DNA from: GCA-2737725 sp033763995
Lineage (GTDB): Bacteria; Pseudomonadota; Alphaproteobacteria; Rhodospirillales; Rhodospirillaceae
Assembly: GCA_033763995.1 (NCBI GenBank)
Contig: JANRJL010000002.1
Span: 90,629-154,628, forward strand
Reading direction: 5' to 3'
DNA length: 64,000 nucleotides
Shown: positions 44,685 through 53,540 of the stretch, in pieces
Position numbering within the stretch: the stretch's first letter is position 1
Layout of the letters: each line of letters starts with the position of its first letter
Notes under the pieces: generated by a model
What the model was told of the DNA's origin: nothing
Databases searched by the model: none
Seen by the model: the letters and a program-made list of their open reading frames with translations, nothing else
Made by a program: the position numbers and the translations under genes

Positions 44685-47003
44685 TTAGAAGGCCCTGCCG
44701 AGTGTGATGCCCCATTCTGCGGGGGTTCCATAGTACGCGAGAGTGTATCCGAACGCCGCGTTGGTAAACCCAGCGACACGATAACGCTCATCCGTCAGGT
44801 TGGTGCCGAACGCCGAGAGCTTCCAAAGTTTGTCTTCTGTTTCATAGGTAATCCGCGCATTCAGCAGAACGTAACCGTTCTCGGCAGACACAAACTCGGT
44901 TCGTGTCGTGGAACCGAAGAATACGCCGCCGTTGGCGATTTCATTGTAGTACTTGCCCTGATGCGACAGGTCGAGCCGCGTCGTCAGCGTTGCGCCATTG
45001 GCCATATCAAAGCGGTACTGAGCGCCTGCGGCCGCTGTCCACTTGGGAACATTGGGCGGACGATCAGTGACCGGAAACGGATTACCCACAGGCACTTCCT
45101 TGAAGCGGTTATTGGTATAGCTCAGGCTGCCCGAGAACTCGAGATTGGCGTTGGGTGCAGCGATCGCCTCGAACTCGAAGCCGTCGATCTTGGCTTTTCC
45201 GGCGTTGATCGTTACCGAAACAGGAACCGCCGTGACCGGATCGACGCGATTGTTGGTGACTTGCAAGTTTTTGTAGTCGGCGGTGTAGGCTGCACCGTTG
45301 AATCGCAACGTCCGATCAAATAAGTCGAGCTTGAAGCCCGCTTCATAGGAGTTGAGGGTTTCCGGAAGAAACGCGTTGGGCACGCCGATATTGTTGATCG
45401 GACGACCATCGAACCCGCCGCTGGTGAAGCCCTTTGAGTAAGAAACGTAAAGCAGTGCATTTTCGTTTGCCTTGAAGTCGATGCTCGCTTTGGGTGTCCA
45501 ACTGGTCCAACTGTTCGTCGCAGTGATAACCGCGCCGGCCGGCAGTACGGCGTTTCCAGGACCGCGATAAATAGAGATTTGCCGGTTCTTCAAGTAACTG
45601 AGCTGATCAGCCTTTTTTTCTTCATAACTGATGCGGGTTCCGCCGCTCAGGCTGAGTTGATCCGTCAGATCAAAGCTCAGGTGCGTGTATCCCGCCCAAT
45701 TGGTCGTTTTTTGGAGCGTGACCGTGACATTTTCGAAATCTGTCGTGCGCGTCGCCGCGAACAGGCCCACCTGGAACTGGCGGTCGAACTCGGTCTTGCT
45801 GTTCTCCCGCATGAAAAAGCCGCCGAGAACCCAGTCCAGACGATCGTCAAAGCCGCCGCCTGTTAACTGCAGTTCTTGGGTGAGCTGATTTTGTTTCACG
45901 AACCGGGTTTGGTCGAGCAGTTTGAATGCGGTCGTGTCCTGATCGACGCCGAAGGTTGTGTCCTGATTGCGATAGGCAGTGGTTGATTTCAGATTGACTT
46001 CACCAAGCGTCCAGGTTGCGATGCCGCTGACGCCATAAAGATCCATGTCGTTGCGGCTGTCACCGGTCGTAAACGAGTCAAACTTGCTTGGCGCGATCAA
46101 AGCCGCATTGAAAGGCTTGTTGTTCTCAACCAGGCGCAGATATGTCAGCAACGGTGACGTCGGCGCAATAGGGTAAAGCTGCTCGAGATGAACCGGGCGC
46201 GTGTTCTCCCGCCGACGCGTGCCATCCAACGTGGCGTAGAAACTGAAGTCATCGGAGCCATAGGCATTGATCGCCAATCTCCCCGAAAGAGCGTTGCGAT
46301 TTCCAAATTCCGTGCCGTCGGTCAGGCCTTTCCCGAAGCCACTACCGTTCAGCGTGACTAGATTAACCGACGCGGCGAGTGAGTCGGCGATGATCGGAAA
46401 CTCAGCGTCAAGTTTGCCGTCAATACGTTCGAAGCGACCCGTAGTCACTTCGAGCCTGCCGTTTGTGTCTCCGGTGGGACGGCGAGTGCTGACGCTGATG
46501 GCTCCGCCGACAGAGTTACGGCCGAATAGCGTGCCTTGCGGGCCGCGCGAGATTTCGATTTGTTCGATTCCCGACGTATCAAGCAAATTTCCGACCGAGC
46601 GAGCGATATAGACTCCGTCCAAGTATAAGGCGACGCGCGGATCGTATGTCGGAATGTTATCGACTTGCCCGATGCCGCGCATGAAGAAGTGAACGTTGTT
46701 ATTGCCGCCCGCAAAGCCAGGGGTTTGATGCAGGCTGGGCGTGAAGCTGGCAATATCGGAGATATCACGAACGTTGCGCGCCTCAAGATCCTCAGCCTTG
46801 AAAGCAGTGATGGCGATTGGAGTCTGCTGAATATTTTCCGCCCGTTTGCGCGCCGTGACGATAATTTCTTCTACCTGGGCACGAGCCGCAACAGGCGTCA
46901 ATGCGCCAAGGATCGCATAACAAGAAAGAAACACGCGTTTGCGGTTTAACCTGGCTATTTCATGATTCGCGTGAGGCTTCGTACGATTCCTATTTTTAGT
47001 CAT
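44685..47003 (-). CDS. TonB-dependent outer-membrane receptor
   Basis: This 772-residue protein has a signal peptide ending VAARAQ. A TonB-box/plug region follows (VEEIIVTARKRAENIQQTPIAITAF, then GIEQIEISRGPQGTLFGRNSVGGAISV, about 45-165). The rest is a 22-strand-type barrel ending in Phe (GRAF), the outer-membrane insertion signal. GGAGGAAACATC precedes the ATG at 47003. The plug wording IVTARKR...NIQQTPIAITAF is the type found in sphingomonad-like receptors for hydrophobic or aromatic compounds. It should import the compound handled by the island. Confidence 0.92.
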   Translation of the reverse strand: MTKNRNRTKPHANHEIARLNRKRVFLSCYAILGALTPVAARAQVEEIIVTARKRAENIQQTPIAITAFKAEDLEARNVRDISDIASFTPSLHQTPGFAGGNNNVHFFMRGIGQVDNIPTYDPRVALYLDGVYIARSVGNLLDTSGIEQIEISRGPQGTLFGRNSVGGAISVSTRRPTGDTNGRLEVTTGRFERIDGKLDAEFPIIADSLAASVNLVTLNGSGFGKGLTDGTEFGNRNALSGRLAINAYGSDDFSFYATLDGTRRRENTRPVHLEQLYPIAPTSPLLTYLRLVENNKPFNAALIAPSKFDSFTTGDSRNDMDLYGVSGIATWTLGEVNLKSTTAYRNQDTTFGVDQDTTAFKLLDQTRFVKQNQLTQELQLTGGGFDDRLDWVLGGFFMRENSKTEFDRQFQVGLFAATRTTDFENVTVTLQKTTNWAGYTHLSFDLTDQLSLSGGTRISYEEKKADQLSYLKNRQISIYRGPGNAVLPAGAVITATNSWTSWTPKASIDFKANENALLYVSYSKGFTSGGFDGRPINNIGVPNAFLPETLNSYEAGFKLDLFDRTLRFNGAAYTADYKNLQVTNNRVDPVTAVPVSVTINAGKAKIDGFEFEAIAAPNANLEFSGSLSYTNNRFKEVPVGNPFPVTDRPPNVPKWTAAAGAQYRFDMANGATLTTRLDLSHQGKYYNEIANGGVFFGSTTRTEFVSAENGYVLLNARITYETEDKLWKLSAFGTNLTDERYRVAGFTNAAFGYTLAYYGTPAEWGITLGRAF

Positions 47004-47045
47004 GATGTTTCCTCCCCAGAAATACATCGGTGAAGTTCGTGGTTC

Positions 47046-48416
47046 CTAGTCGTTCGCGTTGGCCTGTCCGACACTCCTGCGATAAGATTTGATGCCGACG
47101 ATCATCAGTACGGCGCCGGCTGTGCCTGTAATGGACATGAGTGTCAGGAGCGACAGGTTGATTGCATTCTGATCGCCGAACACATGGTCGGTGATCAGAC
47201 CGACGCCAAATGGCCCGAGCGAGTTCGTGATTAGCCCTACAAGGAACGTATAGATCGCCCCTATTCGCGCCCTCATGCGGTTGGGTGATATCTCGTTGAT
47301 GCAAGCGAGAGACGTGACCGCGGGCATCAATAGAAAGAACGAAGCCGCCGTCATGCCGGCCATCGCCAACTGAGGCGTTGGCATGACCATGGCGATACAA
47401 CCGAATACATTAAGCCCGATGCCGCCGATCAGGCAGGTGAGATAAGTTGCAACTTTTGCTCCACGGGCGCGCGCAGCATCGGCGATCATTCCACTCGCCA
47501 CTGCGCCGAGAATGCTGGCAATGCCTCCGGTGAGTCCGTAGGTAATGCTTGTCTGTGCCGCATCCCAGCCATGCACGCGCTCAAACATGGTCGGCAGCCA
47601 ATTCATGAGGCTATAGCCGCCGGTCAGAAGTAAGGGCGCTCCGATGCCCTGGCAAACGAAAGTTCGCCAGTTCGAGCGCATGAAGACTCTAAATTCAGGC
47701 CAGGATGCGCTGGTGGCCGCTTTTGCATGCACGGCGCCGCGACGTTCCGGCTCCCGCATCGTGAAATAAATCAGACCGGCCAATAAGACTCCCGGCAAGC
47801 CAACGATGATGAAGGTTGCTTGCCAAGCCTCCACGGGGCCGATCAGCGGTAACGTGATTTCATCAAGACTCCGCAGCCATTGAACAATTTTCCCGCCGAC
47901 GAGAAATGCGAAGGTCGCGCCGGCCGCGCCGGCCATGATGTAGAGGCCGAAGGCTCGCGCCCGGCGCTGCGGCGGAAAATAGTCGCCGATCAAGGATGTC
48001 GATGCGGGGTGCAGCACGGCCTCGCCGATTCCGACACCAGCGCGCGCGAGGAATAATTGTATAAAATTTGTGGCGAGACCGCATGCGGCGGTCATCAGGC
48101 TCCAAAGCGTCATGCCGACGACGATGAGATTGCGACGGCTCCATCGATCGCCGATGTAGCCCGCCGGCAAAGCGAACACCGTATAGCTGACTCCGAAGGC
48201 GATGCCGCTGATGAGCCCGATCTCGGTATCGCTCAGATTTAAATTATTCTGGATTGGAACAATCAGGAGGCCGAGTATGATTCTGTCGGCAAAGGCGACG
48301 AGATAAGAAAGATTAAGAAGGACAATCACGTACCAGGCATAGGCGGGATTCGGCCACGAGGTTGCGCTGGCGCTCGCGGCCGCCGTGTGATTCGTATTTG
48401 CGACTGCCACGTTCAT
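47046..48416 (-). CDS. MFS transporter
   Basis: This 456-residue protein has twelve predicted membrane helices. The MFS loop-2/3 signature is FALPAGYIGDRWSRRNLIVVG, with ARAGVGIGEAVLHPASTSLIGDYFPPQRRARAFG after helix 4. The family tone resembles the sugar-phosphate/glycerol-phosphate and spinster-like (Spns) MFS groups used for organic anions and aromatic or lipid-like compounds. It lies between the cupin and TonB receptor genes (5 and 42 bp gaps), so it probably moves the same substrate across the inner membrane. Confidence 0.9.
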   Translation of the reverse strand: MNVAVANTNHTAAASASATSWPNPAYAWYVIVLLNLSYLVAFADRIILGLLIVPIQNNLNLSDTEIGLISGIAFGVSYTVFALPAGYIGDRWSRRNLIVVGMTLWSLMTAACGLATNFIQLFLARAGVGIGEAVLHPASTSLIGDYFPPQRRARAFGLYIMAGAAGATFAFLVGGKIVQWLRSLDEITLPLIGPVEAWQATFIIVGLPGVLLAGLIYFTMREPERRGAVHAKAATSASWPEFRVFMRSNWRTFVCQGIGAPLLLTGGYSLMNWLPTMFERVHGWDAAQTSITYGLTGGIASILGAVASGMIADAARARGAKVATYLTCLIGGIGLNVFGCIAMVMPTPQLAMAGMTAASFFLLMPAVTSLACINEISPNRMRARIGAIYTFLVGLITNSLGPFGVGLITDHVFGDQNAINLSLLTLMSITGTAGAVLMIVGIKSYRRSVGQANAND

Positions 48417-48421
48417 TGACG

Positions 48422-49306
48422 TTAGGCCGCCTGGTCTCGCGAGGGCGCCTGTGGAGCGGCCGAGGCCGCTTGGCGGCTAAACTCGGGCAGTTCGAACACA
48501 TACAACTGCGTATTTTCTTCCACGCTCAGGCGTATTTTTTCACCAGCCGCGAGCTGAATAGCGCTGCCGGATTTGTAAGCGTGTGAAGCCACAGATCCAT
48601 TGCCGGAATCGACGTACAGCAGAGTTTTATGCCGCTCGTTACCGAGCGCCACGCCAGCTCCTTGGGCACAGAACAGCGTCTTGACCGCCAACCCTCGTTC
48701 ATTCAAGCGCCCCATGTCTTTCTCGGTGACTCCGGGGCCAGCCGTAAGACCAGCCATGCCGGCCGGATCAAAGATGACGGGAAGCTCAAAACGTGGGCGG
48801 GGATAGACTAAGGTCCGTTTGAAATTGAATTCCCACACCGCCTGGTAAGCATCGCGATTATGCTTTTTCCCGTCGGCGTCGATCCAAGTATAGACGCCGT
48901 CCGTAAAGCTGCCGCCCCTTGCCGTCAGCGCGGCAATGCCGTCTGCCAATTGCCGGGCGCTCATATAACCCTCACCGCTGGCGCCTCCGCACTGGAGCAA
49001 TAGCGTCAGGTTTTGATTGATGCCTCGTTGGGTGTAGTAGGTGCCTTCACAGAAATAGCCGATCGTTCCTTGCCGCTGGGGCCGATCGGGCGCCCATTCG
49101 AAGTCGCCGCCCAACATCACGCGAATCTGATCGAAGTTATGTCGGTGTCGTGGCGCATGATATTCCGGGCCGATATCAAGTAGGGCCAGTTCGAAATTAT
49201 CCGGGCTGCCCTCCTCACCTTTTAGCAAAGAGATAAAACTGATCCCGCCCGGGCGGTGAGGCGAAGAACCGCGCTTTTCGGCAGTTTCGGCGTGGACGAT
49301 AATCAT
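48422..49306 (-). CDS. Cupin-fold protein, first gene of the leftward island operon
   Basis: This 294-residue protein has a cupin motif 1 (APRHRHNFDQIRVMLGGDFEW, about 50-70) followed by GTIGYFCEGTYYTQ, the usual second-strand block. A second barrel-like part near the C terminus (KTLLYVDSGNGSVASHAYKSGSAIQLAAGEKIRLSVEENTQLYVFELPE) suggests a bicupin. There is no signal peptide. Cupins can be isomerases, dioxygenases or sensors, and no specific role can be named. Its start faces the oxidoreductase gene across a 154-bp divergent promoter region. Confidence 0.75.
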   Translation of the reverse strand: MIIVHAETAEKRGSSPHRPGGISFISLLKGEEGSPDNFELALLDIGPEYHAPRHRHNFDQIRVMLGGDFEWAPDRPQRQGTIGYFCEGTYYTQRGINQNLTLLLQCGGASGEGYMSARQLADGIAALTARGGSFTDGVYTWIDADGKKHNRDAYQAVWEFNFKRTLVYPRPRFELPVIFDPAGMAGLTAGPGVTEKDMGRLNERGLAVKTLFCAQGAGVALGNERHKTLLYVDSGNGSVASHAYKSGSAIQLAAGEKIRLSVEENTQLYVFELPEFSRQAASAAPQAPSRDQAA

Positions 49307-49350
49307 GCCCTTCCCCGGTCACGATACTTTGATACGCGAAGATCAGTGAT

Positions 49351-49379
49351 TTGCTGACCAGTTCACAGTCCTGCAATAT
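49351..49379 (+). promoter_or_regulatory. Possible sigma70-like promoter for the rightward island unit
   Basis: TTGCTG (49351-49356) and CAATAT (49374-49379) are separated by 17 bp, each matching three of six consensus bases. The palindromic operator candidates start 4 bp downstream, a position where bound repressor would block transcription. The match is weak and is proposed mainly from placement. Confidence 0.3.
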
Positions 49380-49382
49380 TGT

Positions 49383-49406
49383 TTGTCTGTCAAGCTTGTC
49401 GGACAA
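49383..49406. promoter_or_regulatory. Operator candidates TTGTCTGTCAA and TTGTCGGACAA in the divergent promoter
   Basis: TTGTCGGACAA (49396-49406) is a perfect palindrome apart from its central base. TTGTCTGTCAA (49383-49393) is a one-mismatch version 13 bp away. The same site recurs as TTGTCCGACAA at 52,926. TTGTnnGACAA-type palindromes fit the FCD/FadR subfamily of GntR regulators, one of which is encoded in the island. The site lies between the divergent cupin and oxidoreductase genes. Confidence 0.55.
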
Positions 49407-49460
49407 TTAGTCTGTCGTAGATCTTGCTTGCCCCGGCTTAACTCGCAAAAGGCCAAATTG

Positions 49461-51527
49461 ATGACCCGGACGTCACGACAGGACTTACAAAGCGTGCGCG
49501 ATAACGCGTCTGACTGGACGCTGTTTACACCGACGGTGGTTGGTCGCCGTGAAGTAAAGAATCGCATGGTCTATCCCGCCGTCGTCACCAACAGGGCCAT
49601 CGGCAACCGGATTACCAAGGAATTGATTGATTACTACGTGGCGCGGGCGGACGGCGGCACCGGTTTGATCGTCTCGGAACCGATGTCGGTGCATGACACA
49701 TCTACTACGTCCGGTGGTATCGTGGCCGGCTACGATCCAAGCAACGCCGATGGTCTGAAGCGCTGGGCCGAAGTGGTTGAAGCGCAAGATTGCCGCCTCG
49801 TGGCTCAGATTTTTCATCTCGGGCGACACCACGTCACATCGGCAGGCCGTGTCTCGTTGGCCCCGACCGCCGGCGTGGATCCAGCCAGTTGGGCGGTGCC
49901 GCACCGTATGTCGACGGCAGAAGTTCGCATGATGATCTCAGCCTTCGTCGATATGGCGCTGCGTTTGAAGAAATTCGGCTGGTCGGGCGTGGAACTTCAC
50001 GGCGCTCAAGGGTTTCTCATTTTGCAGTTTCTCTCTCCGGCCAATGATCGTGACGACGATTACGGCGGCGACCTAGCCGGGCGCTTACGGTTCGTAAAGG
50101 AAATCGCGGCGGGGATACGGCAATCATGCGGGCATGATTTCATTGTCGGGCTGAAGCTGCCCTCGGACGAAGGATTGGGACAGCAAGGCTTGGATCGGGC
50201 GGCCGCATTGGCTGTTGTAGAGTCGCTGGCCAACGCCAATCTGATCGACATGTTTGCCTTCGGGCGGGGCGGCCCTGGCCCGACGTTCGATCAGCACGTG
50301 CCCGACATGACATTTCCTCCTGCGCCGTTTGTGCTCGAATTGCCCGCTCTGAAGTCAGCTGCGGCAAGCGCAAAAGTCATCGGTCTTGGGCGCATTTCAA
50401 GCGCGGAGCTGGCCGAATCAATGCTCCGCCGAGGCGACTGTGACTTGATTGGTTTGGCGCGCCCGTTGATTGCCGACCCGGCTTGGCCGCAGAAGGTGCG
50501 CAGAGGTCACCATGCACGAATACGACCCTGCATCTACTGCAACGTTTGCTGGGCGCAACTACCCAAAGGCCAACCTATCGCCTGCGTCGTCAACCCCCAT
50601 CTCGACTATAAAGACGAAACGATATGGATGTCGGCTCAGTCGGCGAGCCGGCGGCGCATTGCCGTGGTGGGCGGAGGGCCCGCGGGGCTTGAAGCCGCGT
50701 GGACTGCTGCGGCCCTTGGTCATGACGTTACGCTCTTCGAGTCGGCCCAAGAGCTTGGGGGACGCAGTGTTTGGTTGTCGCGTCTTCCGGGGCAAAACGA
50801 CATGAGCCGCCTCCTCGAATATCAAATTGGTGCCATTGCGAGGTATGGCGTCAAAACCATTTTGGGCAATCGTGTGGACGCGGAGCACTTGAAGTCCAGT
50901 CGATTCGACCTCGTCGTATTGGCGACGGGCTCGCGATTTGTCTCACCTAAAGAACTCATTGCTGCCCACAGAGTCGGCGTCGAAGATATCGTCAGTGCGA
51001 CCCTGAACATCACCCCAAAGCCGCGCCGAAAGAAGGGCCGAATCGTTCTGTTCGACCAGACCCAGACGGAATCAGTCTATGCCGCGGCCGAGGTCTTGGC
51101 CGAGATGTGCGAGCAACTCGTCATTCTTTCGCAACGCGCCACGATTGGAACGGAAAGCCCGTTGATTTCGATTCCGGGAATTATGCGCCGTATTCGAAAA
51201 TGCAAGATCAAGTTCCACGGCTACGCGATACCTATATCATTTAATAACCGTGTACTGACTTGGCGCGACTCGATTCACGGCAAACTACATAAAATCAGGA
51301 ATACGGCCCGTGTCGTTTACGCGACGCCGCGCGTCGCGGCGGATGAGTTGCATGACGCCTTGGCTGCACTTGGGGTGCCAACAATTCTCATCGGCGACGC
51401 CAAGGCGCCGCGAAACTTATTGACAGCTGTTCATGACGGACATTTTGCTGCCGTTCATGCCGAAGCGACGATTGAGGAATTTCCCGGTCGTGGCGCCTTC
51501 GTCCGCACCGGAGGCCCGACCCGATGA
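49461..51527 (+). CDS. FMN/[4Fe-4S]/FAD oxidoreductase of the OYE - trimethylamine dehydrogenase - 2,4-dienoyl-CoA reductase family
   Basis: This 688-residue protein has three parts. An OYE-type FMN barrel (about 20-350) includes KNRMVYPAVVTNRA and HGAQGFLILQFLSP. A cluster motif follows: C-x2-C-x3-C-x11-C in CIYCNVCWAQLPKGQPIAC. The FAD/NAD(P)-binding part has RRIAVVGGGPAGLEAAWTAAALGHDVTLFE. The usual HGAHG of the active site reads HGAQG, so one His is Gln. Family members reduce activated C=C bonds or demethylate amines. The ATG at 49461 follows AAAGG by 8 bases. Its stop overlaps the next start (ATGA). Confidence 0.85.
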   Translation: MTRTSRQDLQSVRDNASDWTLFTPTVVGRREVKNRMVYPAVVTNRAIGNRITKELIDYYVARADGGTGLIVSEPMSVHDTSTTSGGIVAGYDPSNADGLKRWAEVVEAQDCRLVAQIFHLGRHHVTSAGRVSLAPTAGVDPASWAVPHRMSTAEVRMMISAFVDMALRLKKFGWSGVELHGAQGFLILQFLSPANDRDDDYGGDLAGRLRFVKEIAAGIRQSCGHDFIVGLKLPSDEGLGQQGLDRAAALAVVESLANANLIDMFAFGRGGPGPTFDQHVPDMTFPPAPFVLELPALKSAAASAKVIGLGRISSAELAESMLRRGDCDLIGLARPLIADPAWPQKVRRGHHARIRPCIYCNVCWAQLPKGQPIACVVNPHLDYKDETIWMSAQSASRRRIAVVGGGPAGLEAAWTAAALGHDVTLFESAQELGGRSVWLSRLPGQNDMSRLLEYQIGAIARYGVKTILGNRVDAEHLKSSRFDLVVLATGSRFVSPKELIAAHRVGVEDIVSATLNITPKPRRKKGRIVLFDQTQTESVYAAAEVLAEMCEQLVILSQRATIGTESPLISIPGIMRRIRKCKIKFHGYAIPISFNNRVLTWRDSIHGKLHKIRNTARVVYATPRVAADELHDALAALGVPTILIGDAKAPRNLLTAVHDGHFAAVHAEATIEEFPGRGAFVRTGGPTR

Positions 51528-52768
51528 ATGCCGCGTCTGACGCTTTCAGGTGGCGCATTGTTGGCGCCGCTGCGGTCGGTCTATCCTGCAGCGGTCTGCC
51601 GATCATTCTGGCCACGTTCGGGGTTTTTTTGACTCCGCTCTCTGCGGCGTTCGGTTGGTCGCGGGCCGAGATCTCAGGCGCGTTGACCGCGCATGTGTTG
51701 GTGCTTGTGGTCGCATTCCCGCTGGTTGGGCGAATGATCGATAGGTTCGGCGCCCGCCGCGCAATCCTCGGTGGATACGTTGGCCTCGGCGCGACGGTCG
51801 CAGCCATCGGAATGTTCGCGAACTCGCTGACGTCGCTATATATACTTTACGCTGCCGCTGCTATTTCGGGCGCATGCGCTTCACCGGTCGCTTTTACACG
51901 CGTCATCACGCGCTGGTTCACCGAGCGGCGTGGCTTCGCGTTGGGCGTCGCCCTCGCGGGCCTGGGTCTAGGCAGCGCAATCATGCCCGCCATTACTCAA
52001 ACTCTGATTGCTCTTGACGGGTGGCGCGTAGCTTACATCGGCTTGGGGGCATTATCGTTCATTGTCGGCGTTGCAGTCACCGCGGCCTTTATTCGCGACG
52101 AGCCGGCCCTGGCGGATCATGAAGCGACACGCAGCGAGCGTTACCCTGCCGCCGACACAAAGGCACATCAAGCAATCCTCCCAACATTTCTGCAAGACCG
52201 CAAGGTCATCGTGATGGCTGCCACCTTCCTTCTGATAGGCTTGGGATACACGGGCATTTCTGTCCATATGGTGCCGCTATTGATCGGCCGCGGCTACTCG
52301 CCGGCCTTTGCAACGACTGTGCCGTTTATTGCGGGGCTCGCAGTCGTCGTGGGGCGACTTGCATCAGGCTGGTTCTTGGATCGGGTGTTTGCGCCGTATG
52401 TCGGAATCGTTGCCGTGCTTGCAACGGCCACGGGCTGCGTATTGGTCGGATCGGGACCGAACACGCCGACAATCTTTCTCGGCGCCGTGCTGCTAGGACT
52501 ATCGGCCGGAACAGAGATCGACGTCATGGCTTATTTGGTCGGTCGATATTTTGATCTCCACCGGTTTGGCGCGATCTCAGGCCTGTTGAATAGCGCTTAT
52601 TTTGTCGGCGTTGCCATAGGGCCGATTTCGGTAGGTATGATCAGCGATACACAGGCAGGTTACATTGGAGCCGTTCCGTTTCTAGTCGTTGCCCTGCTCA
52701 TCGCCGCAGCATTGTTCAAGAGACTACCGAAGTACGACTCACATCCCCATCATGCTACCCGACAATAA
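51524..52768 (+). CDS. MFS transporter, monocarboxylate/OxlT-like
   Basis: This 414-residue protein has twelve predicted helices. The opening (IVGAAAVGLSCSGLPIILATFGVFLTPLSAAFGWSRAEISGALT) and the LVGRMIDRFGARRAILGG loop are typical of the MCT/OxlT-like MFS group, which moves short carboxylates. It is translationally coupled to the oxidoreductase (ATGA overlap), so it probably exports a product or imports an acid formed or used by that enzyme. It is distinct from the MFS gene at 47,046. Confidence 0.88.
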   Translation: MNAASDAFRWRIVGAAAVGLSCSGLPIILATFGVFLTPLSAAFGWSRAEISGALTAHVLVLVVAFPLVGRMIDRFGARRAILGGYVGLGATVAAIGMFANSLTSLYILYAAAAISGACASPVAFTRVITRWFTERRGFALGVALAGLGLGSAIMPAITQTLIALDGWRVAYIGLGALSFIVGVAVTAAFIRDEPALADHEATRSERYPAADTKAHQAILPTFLQDRKVIVMAATFLLIGLGYTGISVHMVPLLIGRGYSPAFATTVPFIAGLAVVVGRLASGWFLDRVFAPYVGIVAVLATATGCVLVGSGPNTPTIFLGAVLLGLSAGTEIDVMAYLVGRYFDLHRFGAISGLLNSAYFVGVAIGPISVGMISDTQAGYIGAVPFLVVALLIAAALFKRLPKYDSHPHHATRQ

Positions 52769-52925
52769 GTCGTTCTCGACTTGCGACGTGTTTCTGACTT
52801 GGCGTGTTTCGGCCGGCTGGGACGCTTTTTCCGGCGCATCACCCGAGCGGCCTCCACAGCGCGAACTCTAGGGCCGGCCGTTCGCGCGCGTATGGACGGC
52901 TATTGTCTCATTACGTACGACATTA

Positions 52926-52936
52926 TTGTCCGACAA
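52926..52936. promoter_or_regulatory. Operator candidate TTGTCCGACAA upstream of the ridA-like/SDR unit
   Basis: This is the reverse complement of the TTGTCGGACAA palindrome at 49,396-49,406. It lies 68 bp before the RidA-like ATG in a 235-bp gap that has no other gene. Two identical 11-bp palindromes at the only two rightward transcription start regions of the island suggest one shared regulator. Confidence 0.5.
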
Positions 52937-53003
52937 CATGGCGTCGATGTCTTGCGCCGGCGAGCGTTTTGCAGCACCTTTGTCGATCTTAGGGGAGGCC
53001 TTC

Positions 53004-53522
53004 ATGAAGCAACTCGCAATAGCCGCACTGTTCGGTTTTGTCGCCTTATCTTGCGCTTATCCTGTCGAGGCCCAGGTTGAGAAGCGCGCCATCGTCAACC
53101 CCGACCTATCGCCCGCCAGTCAATTGTCTCGCGCCATTCTGGTGAAGGGCGGGCAGACTCTGTACATCGGCGGCCAAGTCGCCTCGACAGGGATGAAAGC
53201 CTGGACGCCGGGCGACCCCAAACCCACCGATGATTCGGCCGTCGTCGGGCGCGGAGACTTCACAAAGCAGGCCGAACACGTCTTCAAGCGCATCGAGACC
53301 TTGCTCACACATGCGGGCGGAACATATGACGATGTCGTGAAGATGACGATGTATCTGCCCGACATGAAAAACTACCCGACGCTGCGCGGAATTCGAAATC
53401 GCTACATGACAGGCCCCGTCCCGGCCGTCATGACGGTCGTCGGCGTAAAAGAACTCTCCCACCCCGACTTCATGCTGGAAATCGAAGTCATCGCGGTGAT
53501 TCCTGAGAAACAGAGCCGATAA
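53004..53522 (+). CDS. Exported RidA-superfamily protein lacking the PAR arginine
   Basis: This 172-residue protein has a signal peptide (MKQLAIAALFGFVALSCAYPVEAQ). The RidA/YjgF core shows LSRAILVKGGQTLYIGGQVA, TKQAEHVFKRIETLLTHAGGTYDDVVKMTMYLPDM and MLEIEVIAV. Cytosolic RidA enzymes deaminate reactive enamines/imines and use an Arg in a PAR(S/T) motif. Here the site reads PAVMT, so that chemistry is unlikely. An exported RidA fold is also unusual. AGGGGAGG lies 5 bases upstream of the ATG at 53004. The SDR gene follows after 18 bp. Confidence 0.8.
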   Translation: MKQLAIAALFGFVALSCAYPVEAQVEKRAIVNPDLSPASQLSRAILVKGGQTLYIGGQVASTGMKAWTPGDPKPTDDSAVVGRGDFTKQAEHVFKRIETLLTHAGGTYDDVVKMTMYLPDMKNYPTLRGIRNRYMTGPVPAVMTVVGVKELSHPDFMLEIEVIAVIPEKQSR

Positions 53523-53540
53523 AGAGTATGGAGCAGACCG

